Shown here one piece after another: positions 1 to 8,778 of a DNA stretch of 43,880 bases; position 1 is the stretch's first letter; every line of letters starts with the position of its first letter. The DNA is from an uncultured Clostridium sp. (lineage in GTDB: Bacteria > Bacillota > Clostridia > Lachnospirales > Lachnospiraceae): contig UQXF01000015.1 in assembly GCA_900544905.1 (NCBI GenBank), forward strand, positions 1-43,880, given 5' to 3'. Position numbers and translations under genes: made by a program. Below the pieces are notes generated by a model. The model saw only the letters and a program-made list of their open reading frames with translations. It was not told the origin of the DNA and did no database searches.

Positions 1-41
1 GCGTAAGATCGTCGGCAGCGTCAGATGTGTATAAGAGACAG
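1..41 (+). other. Nextera i5-side library adapter remnant (not biological)
   Basis: Bases 9-22 match the start of the Nextera read 1 adapter and 23-41 are the 19-base Tn5 mosaic end AGATGTGTATAAGAGACAG. Bases 1-8 (GCGTAAGA) look like an i5 index sequence (S517 from memory). Genuine sequence therefore begins at about 42. Any reading frame that starts here is an artefact. Confidence 0.95.
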
Positions 42-64
42 GCTTTATTTATTTTTCTTCAAAC

Positions 65-109
65 AAAAAAGTCATTGAAGAAACATACTTTACATATTTC
101 CTCAATGAC
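65..109 (-). terminator. Rho-independent terminator after hisS
   Basis: On the minus strand a 13-bp stem (GTCATTGAGGAAA paired with TTTCTTCAATGAC, one G-U pair) with a 13-base loop is followed by six T residues. It lies about 25 bases past the hisS stop. This suggests that hisS is the last gene of its transcription unit here; aspS, a frequent neighbour in related genomes, is not present on this contig. Confidence 0.85.
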
Positions 110-133
110 CTTCTATCATGCTCTTTCCAGCCG

Positions 134-1402
134 TTACATCTTATCTGCAAAAAATTCCTCGAAAACAGTATACCCTTCCTTCTGCATCTGCTCCTTCTGG
201 AACTTCTTATTCTTCTTCATAATTGCAATGTTAATCTGCCTGCCTTCTCTCCGCTCCTCATTGGCTTTCTGCAAAATGGTAAGCATTTTGTCCTGTGGCA
301 TATTTTTCTCTACGAGATACGCAATCCTGTCACCCTTTGAAGGCACCTGATACTCCTTCTCTAATAAAAGCATGACAATACGTTCAAACCCGATGGAAAA
401 ACCACAGGCCGGTGTATTCTGTCCGGTAAACTTCCCTATCATTTCATCATATCTTCCGCCACCGCCTACGGAGCCGCCAAATTCATCCATGGAAATCTCA
501 AAAATCGGACCGGTATAATAGCTCATTCCCCGCACCAGCGTTGGGTCAAAGGCAATCTTAAAATCGGCTGCCTTTGTGGCATTGACACTTGCCATAATGG
601 TCTCCAAATCCTCAGCAACCCCTGCCTCTAAGCAGTCGCCTAAGGTATCTTTCAAAAACCGGACGCCCTCAATATCCGAACCGGTGTTTTCAAACAATGC
701 CAGATATTTCTCTACATTTTCTTTCGGGTATCCCTGCTCTGTCAGCTCGGCAGCCACCCCCTCAAGACCAATCTTGTCCATCTTGTCCAGGGTGATAAAA
801 ACACTGTCGTAATCCTTCTCCTCAAAGCCGCTGTAGGCTGCCATTGCTTTTAACATCTTGCGGTTATTCAGGCGGATTGTGAATTTCTCAAACCCGATTT
901 TTCCAAGAAGTGTGGTGGTGGCGGTAATCAGCTCAATCTCCGCAAGGATTGTAGGCTCCCCTAAAATATCAATATCACACTGCATAAACTGGCGGTACCG
1001 CCCCCTTTGGGGTCTGTCAGCCCGCCATACATTTCCCATCTGCAATGCCTTAAACGGACTTGGCAGGTCGTTGGCATTATTGGCATAATAGCGGGAAAGC
1101 GGAAGAGTCAAATCATAGCGGAGACCGCCATCCACCAAAACATCCGTATTCTCCGTGGATGCTTTGTCAACGGAAGCGGCAAGCTTATCCCCACGCTTTA
1201 AAATTTTGAAAATCAGCTTTTCATTTTCACCGCCCTGGTTTGAGCTCAGATTCTCAATATGCTCCACACATGGCGTTTCCATACTGCAAAAGCCAAATGT
1301 CTTGTAGGTTTCCTTTATCTGCCCTATTACATAATCGCGGATTTCCATCTCCTTCGGTAATATATCCTTCATTCCGGTAACCGGTTTTTTCTTCATAGCC
1401 AT
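134..1402 (-). CDS. hisS: Histidine--tRNA ligase (HisRS)
   Basis: Class II aminoacyl-tRNA synthetase that charges tRNA-His with histidine in the cytoplasm. The 422-residue length is normal for bacterial HisRS. Visible landmarks are the N-terminal GMKDILP segment, motif 2 around GNVWRADRPQRGRYRQF, the histidine-binding segment LVRGMSYYTG at about residue 290, and motif 3 with GFSIGFERI. A shorter C-terminal anticodon-binding domain ends with FEEFFADKM. The start ATG is preceded by GGAAAGGA. The gene lies about 160 bases downstream of the HD-GYP gene, with a large palindromic element in the gap, and it ends in a strong terminator. No T-box leader was found upstream. Confidence 0.97.
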   Translation of the reverse strand: MAMKKKPVTGMKDILPKEMEIRDYVIGQIKETYKTFGFCSMETPCVEHIENLSSNQGGENEKLIFKILKRGDKLAASVDKASTENTDVLVDGGLRYDLTLPLSRYYANNANDLPSPFKALQMGNVWRADRPQRGRYRQFMQCDIDILGEPTILAEIELITATTTLLGKIGFEKFTIRLNNRKMLKAMAAYSGFEEKDYDSVFITLDKMDKIGLEGVAAELTEQGYPKENVEKYLALFENTGSDIEGVRFLKDTLGDCLEAGVAEDLETIMASVNATKAADFKIAFDPTLVRGMSYYTGPIFEISMDEFGGSVGGGGRYDEMIGKFTGQNTPACGFSIGFERIVMLLLEKEYQVPSKGDRIAYLVEKNMPQDKMLTILQKANEERREGRQINIAIMKKNKKFQKEQMQKEGYTVFEEFFADKM

Positions 1403-1433
1403 TTTCTTATATCCTTTCCTTATATATCCTTTT

Positions 1434-1547
1434 AGGCAATTGCGAAACTCTTTATTTCAAAATGTGAGTTGTGCAAATGGTCCAAAAAACATATTTGTTA
1501 CATTTGTACAACGTAGGCTCTCAAAAAAATGAGTTTCGCAATCGCCT
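1434..1547. repeat. 114-bp two-tier palindromic intergenic element
   Basis: The outer arms AGGCAATTGCGAAACTC (1434-1450) and GAGTTTCGCAATCGCCT (1531-1547) pair over 17 bp with one G-U. A nested second pair, GTTGTGCAAATG and CATTTGTACAAC (1501-1512), pairs over 12 bp with one G-U. The element fills most of the gap between the HD-GYP gene and hisS. It resembles a miniature palindromic element or a structured leader. I see no second copy in this window, no T tract beside it and no T-box motif. Confidence 0.65.
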
Positions 1548-1563
1548 TTGATTTTAACTCTGC

Positions 1564-2181
1564 CTAAAACACCAGCTTATCCTTTTCTTCCCCGTTCATT
1601 TCCCGTGCCACAATTTCATCATGTACAATACTCTGAAACGGCAGAAAAACATTCATATCAAAATGCCGGACCTCCTCAATCAGCAGCTCCACCGCTGTTT
1701 TGCTGTCAAATGCCTTGCGGTATGGACGGTCTGAGGTCAATGCCGCAAAGACATCACATACCCTTAAAATTCTTGCTCCCAGTGGAATGTCCTCCCCCAC
1801 CAGATTGTCCGGATAACCGGTTCCATCGAAATTTTCATGATGGTGCAGAATCATTTCACACACCCTGTCCGGATATCCCTCATTTTTCACCACTTCATAA
1901 CCCAGACCCGCATGCAGCCTGACATAACGCATTTTTTCCACATTCAGTGTGTCATCATCTCCACCATACAGATAGGTGCTTGCCCGGAGCTTGCCAATGT
2001 CGTGGAGCATACCCGCCACCTCCACATCATGGCAAAATGCCGAATCCATTTTCAGCTCCTTTGCAAGCTTTCCTGCCAGACGGCTCACCTCTATGCCATG
2101 AGCAATCTCCGTTCTCAAATCTTCATTCAGATAATAAGACATTTCGTCCACTTCCATGTCTTCCCTGTCAATCTGTATCAT
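1564..2181 (-). CDS. HD-GYP domain protein, putative cyclic-dinucleotide phosphodiesterase
   Basis: Single-domain HD-GYP protein of 205 residues, with no sensor or membrane domain. The metal-binding and signature residues are all visible: an early His (AHGIEV), HDIGKL, a His in RLHAGLGY, the HHHENFDGTGYP signature that defines the GYP class, and CDVFAALTSDRPYRKA. Proteins of this class usually hydrolyse cyclic di-GMP, but the substrate cannot be read from sequence. I chose the ATG at 2181 because AGGAGG sits six bases before it; an upstream in-frame start at 2220 would overlap hemZ and lacks such a site. The gene follows hemZ by 25 bases and is probably cotranscribed with it. Confidence 0.88.
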   Translation of the reverse strand: MIQIDREDMEVDEMSYYLNEDLRTEIAHGIEVSRLAGKLAKELKMDSAFCHDVEVAGMLHDIGKLRASTYLYGGDDDTLNVEKMRYVRLHAGLGYEVVKNEGYPDRVCEMILHHHENFDGTGYPDNLVGEDIPLGARILRVCDVFAALTSDRPYRKAFDSKTAVELLIEEVRHFDMNVFLPFQSIVHDEIVAREMNGEEKDKLVF

Positions 2182-2206
2182 ACAGCTCCTCCTCTCCATA
2201 AAGGTG

Positions 2207-3682
2207 CTAACAACCCGCAAACATTTTCTGCTTCCGCTCTATCATCTCGTCAATCCGTTGGATATAAGCATCCACATTCTTTACATTTTCTACCCTCTCT
2301 ATACGGTTTTCCTTATGAAATACAAATTTGGAGGATGCCCCTGCCCCCATGGCAAGAATATCCATCTTCTCCTCCATAATCAGTATGTTATAAATACATT
2401 CCTTTCCAGGTTTACTGTAACCAATATTTTCAAGCTTACCCGGAATATTTTTCTGACGGTACAGATAATAGGGAAACATTCCCAGCTCCCTGGCACAGCT
2501 GTCCACCGCCAGCAGCATTTCATTGGTGCTTCCCTTGATAAGCTTCTGATATTTCTCCATCTCAATATTCAGATTCGCCGCACGCTTAATCGCCAGTGAA
2601 TGTACCGTAAGACTGTCCGGCGCCAGCTTTTGAATCTCGGAAAGTGTGTATTTTACATCCCTGATATCCTCTCCCGGAAGCCCGACAATCATATCCATAT
2701 TAATATTGGTAAATCCCGCTTTTCTTGCCAGTCCAAATGCTTCCTTTGTCTGTTCCACAGTATGTGCACGTCCAATCAGCTTCAGTGTCGCATCTGACAT
2801 TGTCTGGGGATTAATGCTAATCCGTTCCACTCCCAGCTCTCTTAAACAGCTTAACTTATCCGAGTCAATACTGTCCGGTCTGCCGCACTCTACACAAAAT
2901 TCCCTTACATATTCCATATCAAAGGTCTGTTTCAGCCTTGTAATCAGTTCAGCCAGATGTGCAGCTGACAGTGCGCTTGGGGTTCCTCCCCCGATATATA
3001 TGGCAACCAGCCGCTTATTTTTGTAAGCCGGCGCCTTTGCCACAAATTCCATTTCTTTATATAACGCCTGTAAATACGCCTCCATTCTATCCTGATAAGC
3101 TTCCACTGGATAGGAGGTAAAGGAACAATACAGGCATCTGGTAGGACAGAACGGAATTCCAATATAGATACAGTATTCCTCTTCATAACAAAAATCCCGG
3201 AATAACTCCTGTTCCTTTTTTGCCACTTCAATGCAGATATCAGCCTTTTGGGGAATTGTCAGATACGTATCTGTATAGACCTTATGTATCAAATCCTCTG
3301 TCTCCCCACGCTCCAACAGCTCTGTGGCAATCTTGGTGGGACGTACTCCTGTCAGACTACCCCATGGAAGCTCCTTTCCCGTATACGCAGAAAGCATCCG
3401 GTATAGTGCAGCCTTAAGGGGATTTCTGGCTATCTTTTTATTAAGATAATCCACCACTACTGTTTTTTGCTTAAAATAACCCTGCTCATCCTCTAATGTA
3501 AATGTAACTGAACCGCCGCTGCTTACCTGGGTCTCCACATCCGAATCTGCGGTATATTCTACCGACAAGGATATTCTTGTATTCTCCGGCTTCTGTACAA
3601 TTTTCTCATTGTCAAAAAAAGCCTGCAGCATTGCCCTTATATCGTTGTTATAAATTTCTGCATTCTGCTCCAGGTATATCAT
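2207..3682 (-). CDS. hemZ: HemZ-family radical SAM protein (coproporphyrinogen dehydrogenase-like)
   Basis: Radical SAM enzyme of the HemN/HemZ group, 491 residues. The 4Fe-4S ligands are in CPTRCLYC at about residues 179-186, inside the typical IPFCPTRCLYCSF context. Other family marks are IYIGGGTPS, ISINPQTM and the C-terminal YLYRQKNIPG...NIGYS segment. The first 170 residues form the HemZ-specific N-terminal region. HemZ proteins are annotated as oxygen-independent coproporphyrinogen III dehydrogenases, but many gut Clostridia that carry one lack a full haem pathway, so the physiological substrate here is uncertain. GGAGG lies four bases before the ATG. The gene sits between the MBL hydrolase (31-base gap) and the HD-GYP gene, the usual rel-MBL-hemZ-hisS order of Clostridia. 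Confidence 0.9.
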   Translation of the reverse strand: MIYLEQNAEIYNNDIRAMLQAFFDNEKIVQKPENTRISLSVEYTADSDVETQVSSGGSVTFTLEDEQGYFKQKTVVVDYLNKKIARNPLKAALYRMLSAYTGKELPWGSLTGVRPTKIATELLERGETEDLIHKVYTDTYLTIPQKADICIEVAKKEQELFRDFCYEEEYCIYIGIPFCPTRCLYCSFTSYPVEAYQDRMEAYLQALYKEMEFVAKAPAYKNKRLVAIYIGGGTPSALSAAHLAELITRLKQTFDMEYVREFCVECGRPDSIDSDKLSCLRELGVERISINPQTMSDATLKLIGRAHTVEQTKEAFGLARKAGFTNINMDMIVGLPGEDIRDVKYTLSEIQKLAPDSLTVHSLAIKRAANLNIEMEKYQKLIKGSTNEMLLAVDSCARELGMFPYYLYRQKNIPGKLENIGYSKPGKECIYNILIMEEKMDILAMGAGASSKFVFHKENRIERVENVKNVDAYIQRIDEMIERKQKMFAGC

Positions 3683-3713
3683 TCTGCCTCCAAATTCTGT
3701 TTCCGTGCTTGGT

Positions 3714-4361
3714 TTATTTTAAATGTCCTCCGCAGACCATATTGGTTTCTTTTTCCCAGCCAATGGTGGTGCTGTCCATATGTCCCGGAAATACCTTTGT
3801 TTCATCCGGCAGTATAAACAGCTTCTCATGAATAGAGTTTAAAAGCACCGCCCCATTTCCGGTAGGAAAATCCGTTCTGCCCACGCTGCCGCAAAATAAT
3901 GTATCTCCCGCAATAACGGACTGCAATTCCTCGCTATAATAACACATTCCCCCTGCGGTATGTCCCGGCGTCAGAATACAGGTAAGGGTTGTTCCTATAA
4001 TCTCAACCTTTTCCCCGTCTCTCAGCACCCGGTCTGCCTGCAGCGTCATCGGCATGCCAAACATAACCGACAGATTCACGTCTAATTTACCAAGAACCTG
4101 CTCATTTTCTTCCTTTGAAGCATATACCGGCACATGAAAAGTATCCTTTAACTCTTTTACCGCACCAATGTGGTCATAGTGACCATGGGTTAAAAAGATT
4201 GCCTGCAATTGAAAGGCAGAATCAGAAAAAATCTCCTTTAACACCTCCGGCTCCGCTGCCGGGTCAAACACGATACATTCCCCTGTATCATGATTTACCA
4301 TAATATAACAATTGGTTCCCATATCCCCTAACGTCTTGCGAAATATCTCTAAATCTGCCAT
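3714..4361 (-). CDS. MBL-fold metallo-hydrolase, glyoxalase II-like
   Basis: Metallo-beta-lactamase-fold protein of 215 residues. The dinuclear metal site is visible as THGHYDH at about residues 78-84, GHTAGG at about 134, AGDTLF with the bridging Asp, and PGHMDSTTIG near the C terminus, which replaces the more usual GHGxxTTI. The family includes hydroxyacylglutathione hydrolases, but Clostridia rarely make glutathione, so a different thioester or persulfide substrate is likely. It lies 55 bases after rel and 31 bases before hemZ, a conserved arrangement, and is probably part of the same transcript. No signal peptide is present, so it is cytoplasmic. Confidence 0.9.
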   Translation of the reverse strand: MADLEIFRKTLGDMGTNCYIMVNHDTGECIVFDPAAEPEVLKEIFSDSAFQLQAIFLTHGHYDHIGAVKELKDTFHVPVYASKEENEQVLGKLDVNLSVMFGMPMTLQADRVLRDGEKVEIIGTTLTCILTPGHTAGGMCYYSEELQSVIAGDTLFCGSVGRTDFPTGNGAVLLNSIHEKLFILPDETKVFPGHMDSTTIGWEKETNMVCGGHLK

Positions 4362-4416
4362 ATTTCCAATACCCCTTTATCACTATTTTCCATCTGGTGT
4401 ATTTACTTTCTAAAAC

Positions 4417-6684
4417 CTATCCAACGCTTCTCTCCACATCCAGTACCCCGGGTACCATGCGGAGCTTGGCAATCACATGGTTTAACTGGTCTACCGTTTT
4501 AATATCAAATGCCACGGTAAAGGTTGCCCGTTCATTCTTGTTGTTACTCTTACTGTTCACCGCCGTAACATTAATATTTGCCTCCGTAAACACCTTGGAT
4601 ATATCAAACAGCATTCCGGTACGGTCCGCCGCAAAAATACGGATTTCAGAAGAATAGGACGCCGTTGGATTCTCCGCCGCATCCGCCTGCCATTCCGCAT
4701 CAATCAGTCTGGAACGGTCTGCATCTCCCATGCCTACAATATTAATGCAGTCGGTACGATGTATGGAAATTCCTCTTCCTCTTGTGACATAGCCCACGAT
4801 TTCATCTCCAGGCACCGGAGAACAGCATTTTGAAAAATGCACCGCCACATCATCCACGCCCTTAACTGTAATTCCGCCCTTGGATTTATTAATCCGGTGA
4901 AGGTCTGCACTGTGATTCAGCTGTTCTAACAAATCCTCTTCCGTCAGCTTTGCTTTCTCTTCCTTGTTATAAACATCAATTAATTTGTTCATAACCTGCC
5001 CCTCTTTGAGGGCGCCATGACCGATTGCCGCAAGAACCGAATCCCAGTCTCTGAAATTATACTTGGTCATTACAGCCTTCAGCATCTCCGGTTTGGAATA
5101 TGTGGCATAATTATAACCCTTGGCTTTACAGTAATTGGACAAAAGCTCTTTTCCCCTGCTGATGTTATCTTCCTTAAATTCCTGCTTAAACCACTGATTA
5201 ATTTTATTTCTTGCCTGTGCCGATTTCACTATGGATAACCAGTCACGGCTCGGTCCTTTGGAATTTTGTGAGGTCACAATCTCTACCCGGTCACCATTTT
5301 TCAACTGATATGTTACCGGCACCTGTCTGCCATTTACTCTGGCTCCCACCATTTTGTTGCCCACTGCAGAATGAATGCTGTAGGCAAAATCAATCGGGGT
5401 AGAGCCTGCCGGAAGATTTTTCACATCTCCATTTGGTGTAAAACAATACACCTGCTCTGCAAACAAATCCAGGTCGGTCTTAACCGCACTCATGAATTCC
5501 TTATTATCTTCTGTATCTCTCTGCCACTCTAATATCTGACGCAGCCAGCTTAATTTTTCTTCCTCTTTATCCTGGGTAGTTCCTTTTAAATTCTCCTTAT
5601 ATTTCCAGTGGGCGGCAATACCATATTCCGCTGTCTTATGCATGTCATAGGTCCGGATTTGGATTTCAAAGGGCTGTCCGCTCTTACTAATCAGTGTGGT
5701 GTGCAGCGACTGGTACATATTGGACTTTGGCATTGCGATATAATCCTTAAACCTGCCCGGAATCGGTTTATATTTCTCATGGATTATTCCCAGCGCCGCA
5801 TAGCAGTCTCTTACACTGTCCACAATAATTCTGACTGCAAAAATATCATATATCTGGTCAAGGGTCTTATTCTGGTTGACCATTTTTTTATAAATGCTGA
5901 AAAAGTGCTTTACGCGTCCATTAATCTCCGCCTTAATACCTGCTTCATCAATACACTCCTTGACGTCATGCACAATATCCGCAATAAAGCTTTCTCTTTC
6001 CTCCAGACGCTCATCAATTTCTGCTTTTAATTCCTTAAACTTTTCCGGCTCTAAATACTGCAGGGAAAGGTCGTCTAATTCCACCTTTATCTTACTAATA
6101 CCCAGACGGTGTGCAATGGGAGAATAAATGTCCATCGTCTCCCTTGCCTTTTCAATCTGCTTTGCCGGAGACTGGTACTGTAACGTCCTTAAATTATGCA
6201 GCCGGTCCGCCAGCTTAATCAAAATAACACGGATATCCTTTGCCATGGCGAGAAACATTTTGCGAAGATTCTCTGCCTGCAGCTCCAGCTTATCCTGTGA
6301 AAAATTGAGCTGGGTAAGCTTTGTTACACCATCCACCAAAAGCAGAATCTCCGGAGAAAATTCCTTTTCAATCTCTTCATTTGTCATAACCGTATCTTCA
6401 ATCACATCATGAAGGATTCCTGCCACGATGGTTTCCTTGTCTAATTCCAGCTCTGCTAAAATAATGGCAACACAGAGAGGGTGCATAATATATGGCTCAC
6501 CGGATTTGCGCAGCTGCCCCTCATGAGCCTTACTGGCAATGGCATACGCTTTCTCTATCATGGTGATATCTGTATTCGGATGGTACTCCAGCACCTTCTC
6601 AATCAGAGTTTTATAGAGCTCCTCCGGAGGTGTAAAATCTTTTGGTGTAGAAAGTTCCTTATCCTTGTTCATAATCCCTGCCAT
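4417..6684 (-). CDS. rel: Bifunctional (p)ppGpp synthetase/hydrolase (Rel/SpoT family)
   Basis: Long RelA/SpoT homologue of 755 residues that makes and degrades the alarmone (p)ppGpp. The domain order is complete. An HD hydrolase domain occupies about 45-190 with H54, H68 and HD at 92-93 intact. The synthetase domain at about 240-370 has a RFKDYIAMPKSNMYQSLH segment, and RFKD fits the RxKD form typical of bifunctional enzymes. A TGS domain lies at about 405-470, a CC-containing zinc-finger or helical region around CCSPVPGDEIVGYVTRG, and an ACT domain at about 680-755. The ATG is preceded by AAGGTGAG. It lies 186 bases after recJ, consistent with the recJ-rel order of Clostridia. Confidence 0.97.
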   Translation of the reverse strand: MAGIMNKDKELSTPKDFTPPEELYKTLIEKVLEYHPNTDITMIEKAYAIASKAHEGQLRKSGEPYIMHPLCVAIILAELELDKETIVAGILHDVIEDTVMTNEEIEKEFSPEILLLVDGVTKLTQLNFSQDKLELQAENLRKMFLAMAKDIRVILIKLADRLHNLRTLQYQSPAKQIEKARETMDIYSPIAHRLGISKIKVELDDLSLQYLEPEKFKELKAEIDERLEERESFIADIVHDVKECIDEAGIKAEINGRVKHFFSIYKKMVNQNKTLDQIYDIFAVRIIVDSVRDCYAALGIIHEKYKPIPGRFKDYIAMPKSNMYQSLHTTLISKSGQPFEIQIRTYDMHKTAEYGIAAHWKYKENLKGTTQDKEEEKLSWLRQILEWQRDTEDNKEFMSAVKTDLDLFAEQVYCFTPNGDVKNLPAGSTPIDFAYSIHSAVGNKMVGARVNGRQVPVTYQLKNGDRVEIVTSQNSKGPSRDWLSIVKSAQARNKINQWFKQEFKEDNISRGKELLSNYCKAKGYNYATYSKPEMLKAVMTKYNFRDWDSVLAAIGHGALKEGQVMNKLIDVYNKEEKAKLTEEDLLEQLNHSADLHRINKSKGGITVKGVDDVAVHFSKCCSPVPGDEIVGYVTRGRGISIHRTDCINIVGMGDADRSRLIDAEWQADAAENPTASYSSEIRIFAADRTGMLFDISKVFTEANINVTAVNSKSNNKNERATFTVAFDIKTVDQLNHVIAKLRMVPGVLDVERSVG

Positions 6685-6741
6685 ATGCTCACCTTCTTTT
6701 CCGTTTTATCCTTAACACTGTGTATTCTTTCCATAGGTATA

Positions 6742-6769
6742 AGTATATCCCATATTTTCAAAGATGTAA
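6742..6769 (-). promoter_or_regulatory. Possible rel promoter
   Basis: In the 186-base gap upstream of rel the minus strand has TTACAT, 16 bases, then TATACT, about 60 bases before the rel start. The -10 box is good and the -35 box is poor. No other structure stands out in this gap, so rel may be transcribed both from here and by read-through from recJ. Confidence 0.35.
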
Positions 6770-6870
6770 CTCTTATTTTTCAACATTTTTTATTTTTGTA
6801 AAATTTGCCATAAAAAAGTGTTTCATTTTATGCCTTATCGGTAAATGTTTCCATTATCCCTTCTGTAAAT

Positions 6871-8655
6871 CTATAAAACCTCTCTCACCGCAGCCATGGC
6901 ATAGCGCTTAATCTGCAGCTGTATTGACCGGTTGCCATTAAATTCATTAACAGACGGATAATACACTATATTAAGAACAACATTATTCAGCCAGCCATGC
7001 ATCATCTTATCGTATTCTTCCTGTCCAAACCATTCAATAATGTTATCGGAAAATTCCTGGGCATTGAAATATATGCCCTCTCCGGTATATCCATCGCTGC
7101 TCTCCAGCGTTACCCTTACCACATTTCTGTCCTTGCCCAATATTTTTGCCGAAAGTACATTTAATTCCTTCTGTGCAAAAACCGGCTTCTCATTTCCCTT
7201 TCCGAAGGGTGCAAGGGCATCAATTTCTTCTATCAGCTCTTCCGTGATATAAGACATGGGCATAGGAACGTCAATCCGCACCTTTGGAATAAATGCGTCC
7301 TCCGACAGTTCACAGGTCTCGTTTATCTGTCCGGTAAATGCCTCCAGCTTCTCTTTATTCAGGGAAAATCCAGCCGCCATGGCATGACCGCCGAATTTCA
7401 ACAGCAAGTCACTGCACTTCTGCAGCGCCTCAAACATATGATATTCTTCTATGGAACGCCCGGAGCCCTTCAGTATCCCCTCTTCATCACTGTCCACTAA
7501 AACCAGTACCGGATGATGATACTTTTCCCTGATTCTGCCTGCAATGATACCTGCCAGACTCTCATGGCAGTCCGGAAGATATATGACAAACACTTTCATT
7601 TCCTGTGCATCCTGTAAATACGCTTCTGCTGCTTCCACACCCCGGATTGTCATTTCCTTGCGCTCTTCATTTACTGCATAGATTGCATCTGCCTTCGCAA
7701 TCGCCTTCTCTGTATCCTCTTCCAACAGCAGTTCCATGGAGGCAATGGCGCTTTCCAGCCTGCCGGAAGCATTAATACACGGTCCCAGCTTAAAGCCCAC
7801 ATGATATGCATCAATTGTCACATCAGACAGCGCATTGGAGCCAATCAAAGCCCGCAGACCCTTATTTTCCGAGTGATTCAGCCTCTCTAAGCCGTACACC
7901 ACAAAAGTCCGGTTTTCATCCGTCAGCGATACCACATCACATATGGTAGCAATTGCAACAAATTCCAAAAACTGGTATATTTCTTCCCTTGGAATATCTC
8001 TTTTTATAAACAGGGCTTCCACCAGCTTATAAGCCACACCGGCTCCGCAAAGGTCGTCAAAGGGATAACCGCAGCTTTTCTTTTTGGGATTCAGAATCAC
8101 ATCAGCCGGAGGTAAAATATATTGCCTGTTATCCCCATCTGTAATATATGGTACCTGATGGTGGTCCGTAACCACCACAGTGAGACCTGACTCCTTTGCT
8201 TTTGCTAAGGCTGCATTGGCAGCAATGCCATTATCACAGGTCACTATGGTGCGAATACCATCCTCCACAGCCTTTTCTATAATTTCCTCATTAATACCAT
8301 AACCATCCCTTACGCGATGGGGAATCACATAATCCACATCTGCTCCAATCCGCCGGAGCCCTTTGTAGAGAATATAATTTGCCATCACTCCGTCCACATC
8401 ATAATCGGAAACAATCCGTATGGGATGTCCCTCCTCAATATCATGGCAGATAATGCGGACTGCCTGGTTCATATCCTCCATTAAAAAAGGGTCGTGCAGC
8501 TTGTCAAGCTCCGGATGAAGAAAGGTTTCAAACTCAGCCTCCTCCAGCCCCCTGTTTACCAGAATCCTTGCCACCACAGGATTAATATCAAATTTTCTGC
8601 CAAGGGCGTCAAAATCCGCCCGCTTTGTTCTTATGACCCAGTTCTGTTCTGCCAT
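6871..8655 (-). CDS. recJ: Single-stranded-DNA-specific exonuclease RecJ
   Basis: DHH-family 5'-3' exonuclease acting on single-stranded DNA in recombination and repair. The DHH motifs are in order: VSDYDVDG at 82-89, CDNGI at about 140-144, TDHHQ at 163-167, and FGGHAMAAGF near residue 420 in the DHHA1 domain, followed by an OB-like C-terminal part. At 594 residues it matches the core RecJ length and lacks the long C-terminal extension of Bacillus YrvE. AGGAG lies nine bases before the start ATG. A terminator separates it from secDF upstream, so recJ probably has its own promoter, although I could not identify one in the short space left. Confidence 0.95.
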   Translation of the reverse strand: MAEQNWVIRTKRADFDALGRKFDINPVVARILVNRGLEEAEFETFLHPELDKLHDPFLMEDMNQAVRIICHDIEEGHPIRIVSDYDVDGVMANYILYKGLRRIGADVDYVIPHRVRDGYGINEEIIEKAVEDGIRTIVTCDNGIAANAALAKAKESGLTVVVTDHHQVPYITDGDNRQYILPPADVILNPKKKSCGYPFDDLCGAGVAYKLVEALFIKRDIPREEIYQFLEFVAIATICDVVSLTDENRTFVVYGLERLNHSENKGLRALIGSNALSDVTIDAYHVGFKLGPCINASGRLESAIASMELLLEEDTEKAIAKADAIYAVNEERKEMTIRGVEAAEAYLQDAQEMKVFVIYLPDCHESLAGIIAGRIREKYHHPVLVLVDSDEEGILKGSGRSIEEYHMFEALQKCSDLLLKFGGHAMAAGFSLNKEKLEAFTGQINETCELSEDAFIPKVRIDVPMPMSYITEELIEEIDALAPFGKGNEKPVFAQKELNVLSAKILGKDRNVVRVTLESSDGYTGEGIYFNAQEFSDNIIEWFGQEEYDKMMHGWLNNVVLNIVYYPSVNEFNGNRSIQLQIKRYAMAAVREVL

Positions 8656-8693
8656 ACCAGATAACTCCTATTTTCTTCATAACCATATAACTC

Positions 8694-8718
8694 AAAAATG
8701 GTCCACCGGACCATTTTT
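8694..8718 (-). terminator. Terminator between secDF and recJ
   Basis: An 11-bp perfect stem (AAAAATGGTCC with GGACCATTTTT, three-base loop) ends in a T run on the minus strand. A second perfect hairpin with arms GGGACATGG (8741-8749) and CCATGTCCC (8757-8765) lies between it and the secDF stop. Together they mark the end of the scf-secDF transcript. Confidence 0.8.
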
Positions 8719-8778
8719 TATTTGCTTGGCAACAATGATAGGGACATGGTTATCCGCCATGTCCCCATTCTTTCATTT

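Noticed and set aside
1..41. Tn5 mosaic end suggesting a natural transposon
   Set aside because: The bases on the outer side of the mosaic ends match sequencing adapters and index codes, so this is library DNA rather than an insertion.
27..350. Plus-strand frame at the left end
   Set aside because: Its start lies in adapter sequence and it runs antisense to hisS.
1403..1563. T-box leader for hisS
   Set aside because: The conserved T-box sequence and a terminator/antiterminator with T tract are absent; only the palindromic element is present.
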